DNA of 64,000 nt from Streptococcus vicugnae. Lineage in GTDB: Bacteria; Bacillota; Bacilli; Lactobacillales; Streptococcaceae. The notes below the pieces were generated by a model that had not been told where the DNA came from, made no database searches, and was given only the letters and a program-made list of their open reading frames with translations. Shown here in pieces: positions 33,197 to 41,927 of this stretch; position 1 is the first letter of the stretch; the number at the start of each line of letters is the position of its first letter. The stretch is taken from positions 1 to 64,000 of the forward strand of contig NZ_JAEMHW010000004.1 of the NCBI RefSeq assembly GCF_016461705.1. The letters are read 5' to 3'. A program made the translations under genes and the position numbers.

Positions 33197-35133
33197 TATC
33201 GATTTTGAGATTACTTTTATTCTTTGCTATTACCATGGGTTATGATGCCTTTTTCCGAAATGCTTTGAAGATGAATCGTCGCTTGACGTGGGTTTTCACT
33301 TTCTCATTTATTACCTTGATTTTACATCTTGGTAGTTTAGTTGGCGAGATGCTAGAGACGGTTTATGCTATATCCGTTGTTGGTTGTCTCTTAAGTCTTT
33401 ATCATCTGTGGAATATCTGGAAGAAAAGAATAAAATTCCGTAAGCTAGATTACATTGCCATTGGGATGATGCTTTATTTGCTTTTGTTTGGAGTGACACT
33501 TTGGAATTCTCCAATCTTGCATTATGATAATTTTACCCATTGGGCAACGATTGTAAAATTCTTCCACATCAATAACGCTCTTCCAACGCAGTATGATACG
33601 ATTATTAGTTATTATACTTATCCTGTTGGTAGCTCACTCTTTATTTATTTCTTTACAACCATTGTTGGTTTCTCAGAAGGAAGTATGCTTGTTGGGCAAT
33701 TCTTCTTAATTGCTTCCTGCCTTTATGCCATGTTTGGAGCATTGCGTGATGAACGTCGTGTTCTGATGGTTGCTATGGTTTTTGCTTCCTTTGCGGTTTT
33801 CAATACTTTCAACGTGGCTATTCGTTTGAATAACTTATTGGTTGATTTCTTGTTACCAGTGCTAGCTTTGGCTGCGATAGCGGGTTGTTTTGCCTATCGT
33901 AATCGCTTCTGGATGATGTCGCTTCATACGGCAGTTATTCTAGGAATGTTGAGCATTGTCAAGGTCAGTGGATTGTTCTTTGCTTTTTTAGCTTTAGTGG
34001 TTTACATTGCATGCATGATACGCTTGATTATTCGTAGAAGAGCAGGTTTGAAAGCATTTGTCATGATGCTCTTCACTGTGCTAGCAAGTTTCTTACCGTT
34101 TATTATTTGGCAAAAGCATGTGTCTAATAATTTCCCTGACGCGGCTAGTGCTAAGCATGCTGTTTCAATGACAGATTTAAGGCAAATTTTATCAGGTCAT
34201 GTTGCTGGAGTACCAGAAAAGATTATCAATCTTTTTGTTAAATCAATCTTTGATATTAATAGCTTATCAACGCAGGGCATTATTATCCTTAACTTGATTT
34301 TATTGGTTGCCTTTATTATTATTGGTATTCGCTTAAAACATATCAAGAATGTTTTGGTTACATGGTTGTTTATTGATATTTCCATTGTGACTTACTATAT
34401 TAGTATTCTCTTGATGTATCTAACAGCTATGCCGACAGATGAGGCTTTAGAGTTAGCTGGTTTTGAACGCTATGCTTCAAGTATGGTTATCTTTGCTTTT
34501 GGTTATCTGGTTATGGCACTTGCTTGGGAAATGGACAAATCCCTTTATGAACAAACCATTAGTCAACGTAATGCCAAATCCTATAAGAGCTTGTGGAATA
34601 AACGCTTGTACCAATACGCAACTTTGGGATTAACAGTTTACGCAGTGGGAATGTTGTTATCTGAAAACAACAGCATTGTCTTTAATAATAATCAAGAAAC
34701 GAATAAGGTTTCTAAAGAGCTTCACAAGCTCACTGGAAATAACATGAATTCAACGAAAAAACGAATTCTTGTTGTAACAGCTGATAAAGAACATGTAGAT
34801 AGTTTCTTTGTTCAATATGCTAGTCGTTATTATCTTTGGGATGTTAATGTTGATGCTAGGGAAAATTTTGTCTCAGCAGATAAAGAATTCTTAGATTTGA
34901 TGAAGTCTTATAATGATAATGCAACAAGTTACTACCTTTGGAATGAAAATATTGAAGCTAGAGATGATTTTAACTTCACAGATAAAGATTTCATTGCCTT
35001 ATTGAAGACTTACGATGAAGTGGTGATTTTGGATGATCACTACACTTTCAATGCTTTGACTAAGAAACTTTTTGGACGGACGTATGCTCCAGGAGTTTAC
35101 AAAACATCAGATATTCTTTCTGGTAAAGGATGA
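33193..35133 (+). CDS. Large polytopic membrane protein of the EPS operon
   Basis: 646 aa, not recognised by family. About a dozen hydrophobic segments fill residues 1-500 with the look of a GT-C or polymerase-like membrane protein, followed by a soluble region (about 520-646). That region contains two copies of a 34-residue unit beginning YYLW[DN] (DNA 34828 and 34930). Start at 33193 behind GGAGGG, overlapping the synthase gene by 4 bp; the frame opens at 33178. By context it takes part in making, modifying or exporting the same polysaccharide. Confidence 0.8.
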   Translation: MISILRLLLFFAITMGYDAFFRNALKMNRRLTWVFTFSFITLILHLGSLVGEMLETVYAISVVGCLLSLYHLWNIWKKRIKFRKLDYIAIGMMLYLLLFGVTLWNSPILHYDNFTHWATIVKFFHINNALPTQYDTIISYYTYPVGSSLFIYFFTTIVGFSEGSMLVGQFFLIASCLYAMFGALRDERRVLMVAMVFASFAVFNTFNVAIRLNNLLVDFLLPVLALAAIAGCFAYRNRFWMMSLHTAVILGMLSIVKVSGLFFAFLALVVYIACMIRLIIRRRAGLKAFVMMLFTVLASFLPFIIWQKHVSNNFPDAASAKHAVSMTDLRQILSGHVAGVPEKIINLFVKSIFDINSLSTQGIIILNLILLVAFIIIGIRLKHIKNVLVTWLFIDISIVTYYISILLMYLTAMPTDEALELAGFERYASSMVIFAFGYLVMALAWEMDKSLYEQTISQRNAKSYKSLWNKRLYQYATLGLTVYAVGMLLSENNSIVFNNNQETNKVSKELHKLTGNNMNSTKKRILVVTADKEHVDSFFVQYASRYYLWDVNVDARENFVSADKEFLDLMKSYNDNATSYYLWNENIEARDDFNFTDKDFIALLKTYDEVVILDDHYTFNALTKKLFGRTYAPGVYKTSDILSGKG

Positions 35134-35208
35134 TTTTTCCTAGTCTAATAAGCTTTTGACTTGTCAAGGACATCAAATTATGTTACTATAATATAAAATA
35201 AGTAGAAG

Positions 35209-35233
35209 GAGGCGGAGTTTGTAACTTCGCCTC
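35209..35233 (+). promoter_or_regulatory. Leader hairpin of the rimP-nusA-infB operon
   Basis: GAGGCGGAGTT / AACTTCGCCTC, an 11-bp stem with one G-T pair and loop TGT, placed about 15 bp after a TATAAT (35187-35192). There is no long T-run. It is probably a structured 5' leader or an antitermination/NusA-responsive site. Confidence 0.55.
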
Positions 35234-35336
35234 TTGTGTGTGCTTAATATCATTTTGGTGTTAAGCATTCTACTAATATCGTTGGTCTGCTTATAAGCTA
35301 GCCAATGTGATGAACTTTCTATTTTAATTTTGATAG

Positions 35337-35834
35337 ATGAAGGAGGGGATTCTTATCGCAAACGCAAATACAATCATTGAATTGGTTACTGAAGCTGTTG
35401 CACCTGCTATTAAAGATCCGTTCGAATTGGTTGATGTTGAGTACGAAAAAATGGGCAGCGATTATGTCCTTAGTATCTTGATTGATAAACCTGAAGGAAT
35501 TACAGTAGATGATACAGCTGAATTAACAGAAATTATCAGTCCTCTACTTGATGGCATCAAACCAGATCCATTTCCTGAACAATACATGTTGGAAGTGTCT
35601 AGCCCTGGTTTAGAGCGTCCGTTGAAGACTAAAGAAGCCCTTGAAAAGGCTGTAGGTTCTTATGTCAATGTGAGTCTTTACAAAGCTATCGATAAAATTA
35701 AGGTATTCCAAGGAGACCTTGTTGCTTTTGATGGTGACACATTGACAATTGATTATTTGGACAAAACACGCAAGAAAACCGTTGAAATTCCATATTCGAC
35801 AGTTGCAAAAGCGCGTTTGGCAGTGAAATTGTAG
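35337..35834 (+). CDS. rimP: Ribosome maturation factor RimP
   Basis: 30S assembly factor, 159-165 aa. Conserved parts: [44 protein letters not shown] and the C-terminal [24 protein letters not shown]. The coordinates use the only ATG (35337), but that ATG lies before the strong SD AGGAGG (35341-35346). The SD is correctly spaced for the in-frame AUC at 35355, which would give 159 aa, the usual streptococcal length. A non-AUG start is therefore quite possible. Confidence 0.93.
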   Translation: MKEGILIANANTIIELVTEAVAPAIKDPFELVDVEYEKMGSDYVLSILIDKPEGITVDDTAELTEIISPLLDGIKPDPFPEQYMLEVSSPGLERPLKTKEALEKAVGSYVNVSLYKAIDKIKVFQGDLVAFDGDTLTIDYLDKTRKKTVEIPYSTVAKARLAVKL

Positions 35835-35882
35835 TCAAACCACATTAACAAACTACAATCTGATTTTACTTAGATATAAACG

Positions 35883-35917
35883 AAAGGATTACGCTCTACT
35901 TATCCAGTAGAGCAATG
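35883..35917 (+). promoter_or_regulatory. Hairpin between Shine-Dalgarno and start codon of nusA
   Basis: SD AAAGGA (35883-35888) is 26 nt from the ATG at 35915, too far for normal use. Between them lies the perfect 8-bp hairpin GCTCTACT / AGTAGAGC (35893-35913, loop TATCC). If it is folded, only 5 unpaired nt separate SD and ATG. Confidence 0.7.
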
Positions 35918-37093
35918 AAAAAAATGAGCAAAGAAATGCTAGAAGCCTTCCGTATTTTGGAAGAAGAAAAACACATTAACAAAGACGATATCATCGACGC
36001 TGTCAAAGAATCTTTGAAATCAGCATATAAACGTCGTTATGGTCAATCTGAATCATGTGTTATTGAATTCGACGACAAAAAAGGAGACTTTAAAGTCTAC
36101 ACTGTTCGTGAAGTTGTTGAAGAAGTTTTTGATAGTCGTCTAGAAATCAGTTTGTCAGATGCATTAAAAATTAGTTCAGCTTACGAACTAGGTGACAAAA
36201 TTCGTTTTGAAGAATCTGTTGCTGAATTTGGTCGTGTTGCTGCTCAGTCAGCTAAACAAACAATCATGGAAAAAATGCGTCGTCAAATCCGTGAAGTGAC
36301 TTACAATGAGTACAAACAACACGAAGGCGAAATCATGACTGGTACAGTTGAACGCTTTGACCAACGTTTCATCTATGTTAACCTTGGTTCACTTGAAGCT
36401 CAATTGTCACACCAAGATCAAATTCCTGGTGAAACATGGAAATCACATGACCGTATCGAAGTTTACGTCTACAAAGTTGAAAACAATCCAAAAGGTGTTA
36501 ACGTCTTTGTAAGTCGTAGCCACCCTCAATTCATCAAACGTATTATGGAACAAGAAATTCCTGAAGTATTTGACGGAACTGTTGAAATCATGAGTGTTTC
36601 ACGTGAGGCTGGAGATCGTACAAAAGTTGCTGTTCGTAGCCACAATCCAAATGTTGACGCTATCGGTACAATCGTTGGTCGTGGTGGAAGCAACATTAAA
36701 AAAGTTATCAGTAAATTCCATCCAAAACGTTATGATGCTAAAGCTGGTGTTGAAGTTCCTGTTGAAGAAAACATTGATGTTATCCAATGGGTTGAAGATC
36801 CAGCAGAATTCATCTATAACGCTATTGCACCAGCTGAAGTAGACATGGTTCTTTTCGACGAAGAAGACAGTAAACGTGCTACAGTTGTTGTTCCTGACAA
36901 CAAATTGTCACTTGCTATCGGTCGTCGTGGACAAAACGTTCGTTTGGCTGCTCATTTGACTGGCTACCGTATCGACATTAAATCTGCTTCAGAATATGAA
37001 GCCCTTGAAGCTGAACGTGAAGCACAAGAAGCACCAGCTGAGGAAGTTGTTGAATCTGCTGATACAGAAGTTGTAGCAAACGACGCAGAATAA
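35915..37093 (+). CDS. nusA: Transcription termination/antitermination factor NusA
   Basis: RNA-polymerase-associated factor, 392 aa from 35915 or 389 aa from the in-frame ATG at 35924 (MSKEMLEAF, the N-terminus seen in relatives). N-terminal polymerase-binding domain (1-130), S1 domain (about 137-202), KH1 and KH2 (about 230-370) with VGRGGSNIKK and IGRRGQNVRLAAHL. The Glu/Ala-rich tail is short, without the acidic repeats of E. coli NusA. The hairpin-spaced SD favours 35915. It is followed by rnpM. Confidence 0.95.
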   Translation: MKKMSKEMLEAFRILEEEKHINKDDIIDAVKESLKSAYKRRYGQSESCVIEFDDKKGDFKVYTVREVVEEVFDSRLEISLSDALKISSAYELGDKIRFEESVAEFGRVAAQSAKQTIMEKMRRQIREVTYNEYKQHEGEIMTGTVERFDQRFIYVNLGSLEAQLSHQDQIPGETWKSHDRIEVYVYKVENNPKGVNVFVSRSHPQFIKRIMEQEIPEVFDGTVEIMSVSREAGDRTKVAVRSHNPNVDAIGTIVGRGGSNIKKVISKFHPKRYDAKAGVEVPVEENIDVIQWVEDPAEFIYNAIAPAEVDMVLFDEEDSKRATVVVPDNKLSLAIGRRGQNVRLAAHLTGYRIDIKSASEYEALEAEREAQEAPAEEVVESADTEVVANDAE

Positions 37094-37111
37094 GAAAGAT
37101 AGAGGTGTTTC

Positions 37112-37408
37112 ATGGCTAAAACACGTAAAATACCTTTAAGAAAATCAGTTGTTTCAGGTGAAGTGATTGATAAACGTGATTTACTTCGCATCGTCAAAAA
37201 CAAAGAAGGAGAGATTTTTATCGATCCAACTGGTAAGAAAAATGGCCGTGGAGCTTATATTAAACTTGATAACGCAGAAGCGCTTCAAGCCAAAGAAAAA
37301 CGCGTCTTTAACCGTAGCTTTTCAATGGAAGTTCCTGAATCGTTTTATGATGAATTGATTGCTTACGTAGATCACAAAGTCAAAAGAAGAGAGTTAGGTC
37401 TTGAATAA
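37112..37408 (+). CDS. rnpM: RNase P modulator RnpM (YlxR)
   Basis: A 98-aa YlxR-family RNA-binding protein that binds RNase P RNA and modulates its activity in Gram-positive bacteria. Typical motifs: RKIPLRKSVVSGEV at the N-terminus, LLRIVKNKEGEIFIDPTGKKNGRGAYI in the middle and KEKRVFNRSF. It lies in the nusA-rnpM-ylxQ-infB order that defines the family. SD GAGGTG. Confidence 0.93.
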   Translation: MAKTRKIPLRKSVVSGEVIDKRDLLRIVKNKEGEIFIDPTGKKNGRGAYIKLDNAEALQAKEKRVFNRSFSMEVPESFYDELIAYVDHKVKRRELGLE

Positions 37409-37703
37409 CCACCAAAGATTGTCAAATTTAATTGGACTAGCACAGCGTGCAGGAAAAGTAATTTCTGGAGAAGAATTGGTCATTAAGGCTATCCAGACTG
37501 GAAAAGCTAAACTTGTTTTTCTAGCAAATGATGCTGGTGACAATTTGACAAAGAAAACAACTGATAAAAGTCATTATTACAAAGTAGAAGTCTCCACAGT
37601 GTTTAACACACTGGAATTAAGTGCTGCGCTTGGTAAACCACGTAAAGTGGTTGCCATAGCAGACGCTGGATTTTCAAAGAAAATGAGGACTCTTATGAAC
37701 TAA
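37401..37703 (+). CDS. L7Ae-family ribosomal protein YlxQ
   Basis: A 100-aa kink-turn RNA-binding protein of the L7Ae/L30e/S12e family. Characteristic stretch: [46 protein letters not shown]. The start is a UUG at 37401, 8 bp inside rnpM, without a strong SD, so it probably depends on coupling. The RNA target is not established. Confidence 0.88.
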   Translation: MNNHQRLSNLIGLAQRAGKVISGEELVIKAIQTGKAKLVFLANDAGDNLTKKTTDKSHYYKVEVSTVFNTLELSAALGKPRKVVAIADAGFSKKMRTLMN

Positions 37704-37722
37704 CAGAATAGGAGGACATCAA

Positions 37723-40446
37723 TTGTCAAAGAAAAGATTATATGAAATCGCTAAAGAACTGGGCAAGTCAAGCAAAGAGGTTGTTGAGTATGCTCAAGAA
37801 TTAGGACTTGATGTGAAGAGCCATTCTTCTAGCGTTGAAGAATCTGATGCCAAACGAATTGCGGCAAAATTCTCGGGCAATGCTAAACCTGCTGCAGCAA
37901 AAGCTAAAGTAGAAAAAGTAGCTGAGAAAACAGTTGTGGAAGCTCCTAAGGCAGCTCCTGCAAAACCTCAAAGCCGTAATTTCAAGGCAGAACGTGAAGC
38001 GCGTGCTAAGGCTGAAGCTGAAAAACGGGCTAAAGGCGGCGATAAAAAGCGCAATAACAATCAAGGACGCGACACTCGTTCAAATCGTGACAGACAAGAG
38101 AATGCCCAAAATAATCGCAAGCAACGCGATCGCAATTCTCAAAATCATAATCGAAGAGATCAGCAGCGTGATAATCACCAGAGAGATCAACGAAATGATC
38201 GCAATCAATCAGCTAAGCCACGTATCGATTTCAAGGCACGTGCAGCTGCATTGAAAGCAGAACAAAATGCTGAGTACTCTCGTCAAAGCGAAAATCGCAT
38301 TCACGAAAAAGAATCAGCTAAGCGTAAAGCAAAGGCAGCAAAAGAGCAAGAACATAAAGCTCGTGTGGATGCTAAAGCTAAGGCTGAAGAGCATAAAGCA
38401 AAAGCAGCAAAACCTGCAGCGCCTGCACCTCAACATGTAGTTGCAGAACAAGCAGCGCCAGCTGTTGATAAACGTCGTAAGAAACAAGTACGTCCTGAAA
38501 AATCACGTGATTATGAACGTGATAATGAAGATGGACCACGCAAGAATAGAAAAAACTGGAATAATCAAAACCAAGTGAGAAATCAAAGAAATAGTAACTG
38601 GAATAATAACAAGAAAAACAAAAAAGGTAAACATAACAATCGTAACAACGCTCCAAAACCTGTAACTGAGCGTAAGTTCCACGAATTACCTAAAGAATTT
38701 GAATACACTGAAGGCATGACAGTCGCTGAAATCGCAAAACGTATTAAACGCGAACCAGCTGAAATCGTCAAAAAACTCTTCATGATGGGTGTTATGGCAA
38801 CTCAAAACCAATCCCTCGACAGCGATACAATCGAATTGTTGATGGTTGATTACGGTATTGAAGCACATAAAAAAGTCGAAGTCGATGAAGCTGATATTGA
38901 ACGCTTCTTCGCAGATGAAGGTTACCTCAACCCTGATAAAATGGTTGAACGTGCTCCTGTCGTAACAATCATGGGACACGTTGACCACGGTAAAACAACC
39001 CTTCTTGATACTCTTCGTAATTCACGTGTCGCTACAGGCGAAGCTGGTGGTATCACTCAACATATCGGTGCTTACCAAATTGTTGAAAATGGTAAGAAAA
39101 TTACTTTCCTTGATACACCAGGACACGCGGCCTTTACATCTATGCGTGCACGTGGTGCTTCAATCACAGATATCACTATCTTGATTGTTGCCGCAGATGA
39201 TGGTGTTATGCCGCAAACAGTCGAAGCCATTAACCACTCTAAAGCCGCTGGTGTACCAATCATCGTTGCTATCAACAAGATTGATAAACCAGGTGCTAAC
39301 CCAGAACGTGTTATTGGTGAATTGGCAGAACACGGAATCATCTCAACTGCTTGGGGTGGTGATTGTGAATTCGTTGAAATTTCAGCCAAATTCGGTAAAA
39401 ATATTGATGAATTGCTAGAAACAGTTCTTCTTGTTGCTGAAATGGAAGAATTGAAAGCTGACCCAACAGTTCGTGCTATCGGTACAGTTATCGAAGCTCG
39501 TCTTGATAAAGGTAAAGGTGCTATTGCAACACTTCTTGTTCAACAAGGTACCCTTCATGTTCAAGACCCAATCGTTGTAGGTAACACATTCGGTCGTGTA
39601 CGTGCCATGGTTAATGATCTTGGACGTCGTGTTAAAGTAGCTGAACCATCAACACCAGTATCAATTACTGGTCTGAATGAAGTTCCTATGGCTGGTGACC
39701 ACTTCGCTGTTTATGAAGATGAAAAAGCTGCACGTGCAGCTGGTGAAGAACGTGCTAAACGTGCTTTGATGAAACAACGTCAAGTTACACAACGTGTTAG
39801 TCTTGAAAACCTCTTTGACACACTTAAAGCTGGTGAAGTTAAGACTGTTAATGTCATCATCAAAGCCGACGTACAAGGTTCTGTTGAAGCCCTTGCTGCA
39901 TCACTTCTTAAGATTGATGTTGAAGGTGTTAAAGTCTCAGTTGTTCACTCAGCTGTAGGTGCTATCAATGAATCAGACGTTACTTTGGCAGAAGCTTCAA
40001 ACGCCTTCATCATTGGATTTAACGTACGTCCTACACCACAAGCACGTCAACAAGCTGAAACTGATGAAGTAGATATTCGTCTTCACTCAATTATCTATAA
40101 AGTTATTGAAGAAGTTGAAGATGCCATGAAAGGTATGCTTGACCCTGAATACAGAGAAAAAATCATTGGTGAAGCTGTCATCCGTGAAACATTTAAAGTA
40201 TCTAAAGTTGGTACAATCGGTGGATTCATGGTTACAAGTGGTAAGATTACTCGTGATGCTAGCGCACGTGTCATCCGTGACGGTGTTGTTATCTTCGACG
40301 GTAAACTTGCTAGTCTTAAACACTTCAAAGATGACGTTAAAGAAATCGGAAACGGCCAAGAAGGTGGTTTGATGATTGAAAACTACAACGATATTAAAGT
40401 TGATGACGTTATCGAAGCTTACGTTATGGAAGAAATTAAACGTTAG
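37723..40446 (+). CDS. infB: Translation initiation factor IF-2
   Basis: GTPase that places fMet-tRNA on the 30S subunit, 907 aa. The N-terminal half (about 60-310) is a long, low-complexity Lys/Arg/Asn/Ala-rich region. The G domain starts at GHVDHGKTT (residue 418 onward), with DTPGHAAF and NKIDKP, followed by the IF-2 beta-barrel and C-terminal domains. UUG start behind GGAGGA at 6 bp spacing. It is the last gene before the structured gap preceding rbfA. Confidence 0.96.
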   Translation: MSKKRLYEIAKELGKSSKEVVEYAQELGLDVKSHSSSVEESDAKRIAAKFSGNAKPAAAKAKVEKVAEKTVVEAPKAAPAKPQSRNFKAEREARAKAEAEKRAKGGDKKRNNNQGRDTRSNRDRQENAQNNRKQRDRNSQNHNRRDQQRDNHQRDQRNDRNQSAKPRIDFKARAAALKAEQNAEYSRQSENRIHEKESAKRKAKAAKEQEHKARVDAKAKAEEHKAKAAKPAAPAPQHVVAEQAAPAVDKRRKKQVRPEKSRDYERDNEDGPRKNRKNWNNQNQVRNQRNSNWNNNKKNKKGKHNNRNNAPKPVTERKFHELPKEFEYTEGMTVAEIAKRIKREPAEIVKKLFMMGVMATQNQSLDSDTIELLMVDYGIEAHKKVEVDEADIERFFADEGYLNPDKMVERAPVVTIMGHVDHGKTTLLDTLRNSRVATGEAGGITQHIGAYQIVENGKKITFLDTPGHAAFTSMRARGASITDITILIVAADDGVMPQTVEAINHSKAAGVPIIVAINKIDKPGANPERVIGELAEHGIISTAWGGDCEFVEISAKFGKNIDELLETVLLVAEMEELKADPTVRAIGTVIEARLDKGKGAIATLLVQQGTLHVQDPIVVGNTFGRVRAMVNDLGRRVKVAEPSTPVSITGLNEVPMAGDHFAVYEDEKAARAAGEERAKRALMKQRQVTQRVSLENLFDTLKAGEVKTVNVIIKADVQGSVEALAASLLKIDVEGVKVSVVHSAVGAINESDVTLAEASNAFIIGFNVRPTPQARQQAETDEVDIRLHSIIYKVIEEVEDAMKGMLDPEYREKIIGEAVIRETFKVSKVGTIGGFMVTSGKITRDASARVIRDGVVIFDGKLASLKHFKDDVKEIGNGQEGGLMIENYNDIKVDDVIEAYVMEEIKR

Positions 40447-40867
40447 GGAGTAAGACAGAACCCTAAAAAGCAGGTTCGTCGTCTTACCCCCGCACGGTTG
40501 AGTAGGGTTGTAAAAGCTGATTTATCAGCGTATTAGAATCCACTCAACTACTGCGCCAAGTATTGTGGCTGAAACCACTAATACTTGTACGGCAAGCACT
40601 ATGGTGCCTTTTCAAGTTATTATTACTGCGATTAGATTTTAGATTATTTGCGAGCATCGCTCGCAACAAAAGGATACTTTCTGCTGTGGTGAAAGTGGCT
40701 GTAGCATTTTTAAAGCAGCCACCGGGAAGTTTTGAGACTTTGGGCTCAAAACTTAGGCATGAAATTCCGAAAGGAAGTCGCTGCCGACCACACCACCTCA
40801 GGGAAGTATCAAAAAAGACTTTGTCTTTAGTTTAAAGTGCCTTGCCTAAACGTTACATATTACAAAT
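40447..40867 (+). repeat. Structured non-coding insertion between infB and rbfA
   Basis: About 420 bp without a credible gene, packed with inverted repeats. GTAAGAC/GTCTTAC encloses GAACC/GGTTC (40450-40487). GTTGAGT/ACTCAAC is at 40497-40548. CAAGTATTGTGG/CCACTAATACTTG is at 40557-40587. TTGCGAGC/GCTCGCAA, loop ATC, is at 40648-40666. An outer GATACTT/AAGTATC pair (40673-40810) encloses GTGGCTG/CAGCCAC and GTTTTGAG/CTCAAAAC. AAAGAC/GTCTTT is at about 40815-40829. The first hairpin resembles the short GGGAGTGGGACAGAA-type repeats of streptococci. It could be a composite of intergenic repeats or a structured RNA. Confidence 0.6.
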
Positions 40868-40898
40868 AAAAGCTAGGCTTGCTTAGCCTAGCTTTTTT
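40868..40898 (+). terminator. Terminator/attenuator 27 bp before rbfA
   Basis: AAAAGCTAGGC / GCCTAGCTTTTTT is a strong intrinsic terminator. Only about 26 bp, filled by the SD, separate it from the rbfA ATG, so rbfA transcription must read through it. Confidence 0.9.
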
Positions 40899-40924
40899 CA
40901 AAAATCATTAGAAAGGAAAATATT

Positions 40925-41275
40925 ATGGCTAATCATCGTGTCGATCGTGTTGGGATGGAAATCAAACGTGAAGTAAATGAAATTTTGCAAAAAAAAGTTC
41001 GTGATCCACGTGTTCAAGATGTGACTATTACTGATGTTCAAATGCTTGGAGACCTTTCAATGGCTAAAGTGTATTACACTATTCACTCTGAACTTGCTTC
41101 AGATAACCAAAAAGCACAAACTGGTCTTGAAAAAGCTAAAGGAACAATCAAACGCGAATTAGGTCGCAATTTGACAATGTACAAAATTCCAGATTTGACA
41201 TTTATCAAAGATGAATCAATCGAATACGGGAATAAAATTGATCAAATGCTTCGTGATTTGGAAGCTAAAAAATAA
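40925..41275 (+). CDS. rbfA: Ribosome-binding factor A
   Basis: Late 30S maturation factor acting on the 16S 5' helix, 116 aa, with the KH-like fold and the conserved [23 protein letters not shown] and [26 protein letters not shown]. It is normally co-transcribed with infB; here a 478-bp gap with a terminator lies between them. Confidence 0.95.
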   Translation: MANHRVDRVGMEIKREVNEILQKKVRDPRVQDVTITDVQMLGDLSMAKVYYTIHSELASDNQKAQTGLEKAKGTIKRELGRNLTMYKIPDLTFIKDESIEYGNKIDQMLRDLEAKK

Positions 41276-41296
41276 TTTAAAATCATATATTCAAAA

Positions 41297-41324
41297 GTGG
41301 GCTGCCAATTGGCGGCCCTTTTTG
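41297..41324 (+). terminator. Terminator of rbfA
   Basis: GGGCTGCC-AATT-GGCGGCCC stem followed by a T-run. Confidence 0.9.
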
Positions 41325-41367
41325 AGTGTGATATAATGAAAGTGGTTTAGCGAGGAATATTGAGAAG

Positions 41368-41916
41368 ATGAAAATTACGGTTTATTTGGGGTCAAGTTTT
41401 GGGAATGACCCGATTTATAAGGAAAATATCATTGAATTAGGTCATTGGTTAGCCAAACAGAAGCATCAATTAATCTATGGTGGCAGTAAAGATGGTCTAA
41501 TGGGCGTTTTGGCAGATACGGTTTTAGCTGATGGCGGAGAGGTTTATGGCATTATTCCGCTTGATTTTAAAAAGCGTGAAAAAGCCCATCTTCATTTAAC
41601 AGAACTGACTCTGGTAGCGGATATGGATGAGCGTAAGCGACTTTTAATGGAAAATGGCGACGTTTTCTTAGCTTTTCCAGGCGGTCCTGGGACATTAGAG
41701 GAAATTATTCAGGCTTTTTCATGGGCTCGTATTGGTCTTCACCATAAGCCTTGTATTTTTCTTAATATAAATGGTTACTACAATCCTTTAAAAGAGTTTT
41801 TTGATCAAATGGTGGCGACAGGATTTTTAAATCAATCTGATTGTGATAAGGCTATTTTTGTTAATGATTTACAAGAATTATCAGCGTTTATGGTTGCCTA
41901 TCGGAAAGAAAAGTAG
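41368..41916 (+). CDS. LOG-family nucleotide 5'-monophosphate phosphoribohydrolase
   Basis: 182-aa TIGR00730-type Rossmann protein related to LONELY GUY enzymes, which release the base from (cytokinin) nucleoside monophosphates. It has the conserved YGGSKDGLMG and the signature PGGPGTLEE. In streptococci the role is probably nucleotide salvage or house-cleaning. TATAAT at 41330-41335, SD GAGGAA. It lies 11 bp upstream of the next gene, so the two form an operon. Confidence 0.88.
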   Translation: MKITVYLGSSFGNDPIYKENIIELGHWLAKQKHQLIYGGSKDGLMGVLADTVLADGGEVYGIIPLDFKKREKAHLHLTELTLVADMDERKRLLMENGDVFLAFPGGPGTLEEIIQAFSWARIGLHHKPCIFLNINGYYNPLKEFFDQMVATGFLNQSDCDKAIFVNDLQELSAFMVAYRKEK

Positions 41917-41927
41917 GTGATAAGTCG

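Noticed and set aside
35134..35336. Second attachment-site copy of the tRNA-like 3' end
   Set aside because: No match to the acceptor/T-arm sequence is found at the right end of the EPS operon.
40563..40835. A 90-codon open frame in the infB-rbfA gap
   Set aside because: No SD, unnatural composition, and it runs through several inverted repeats; it is explained by the structured non-coding sequence.
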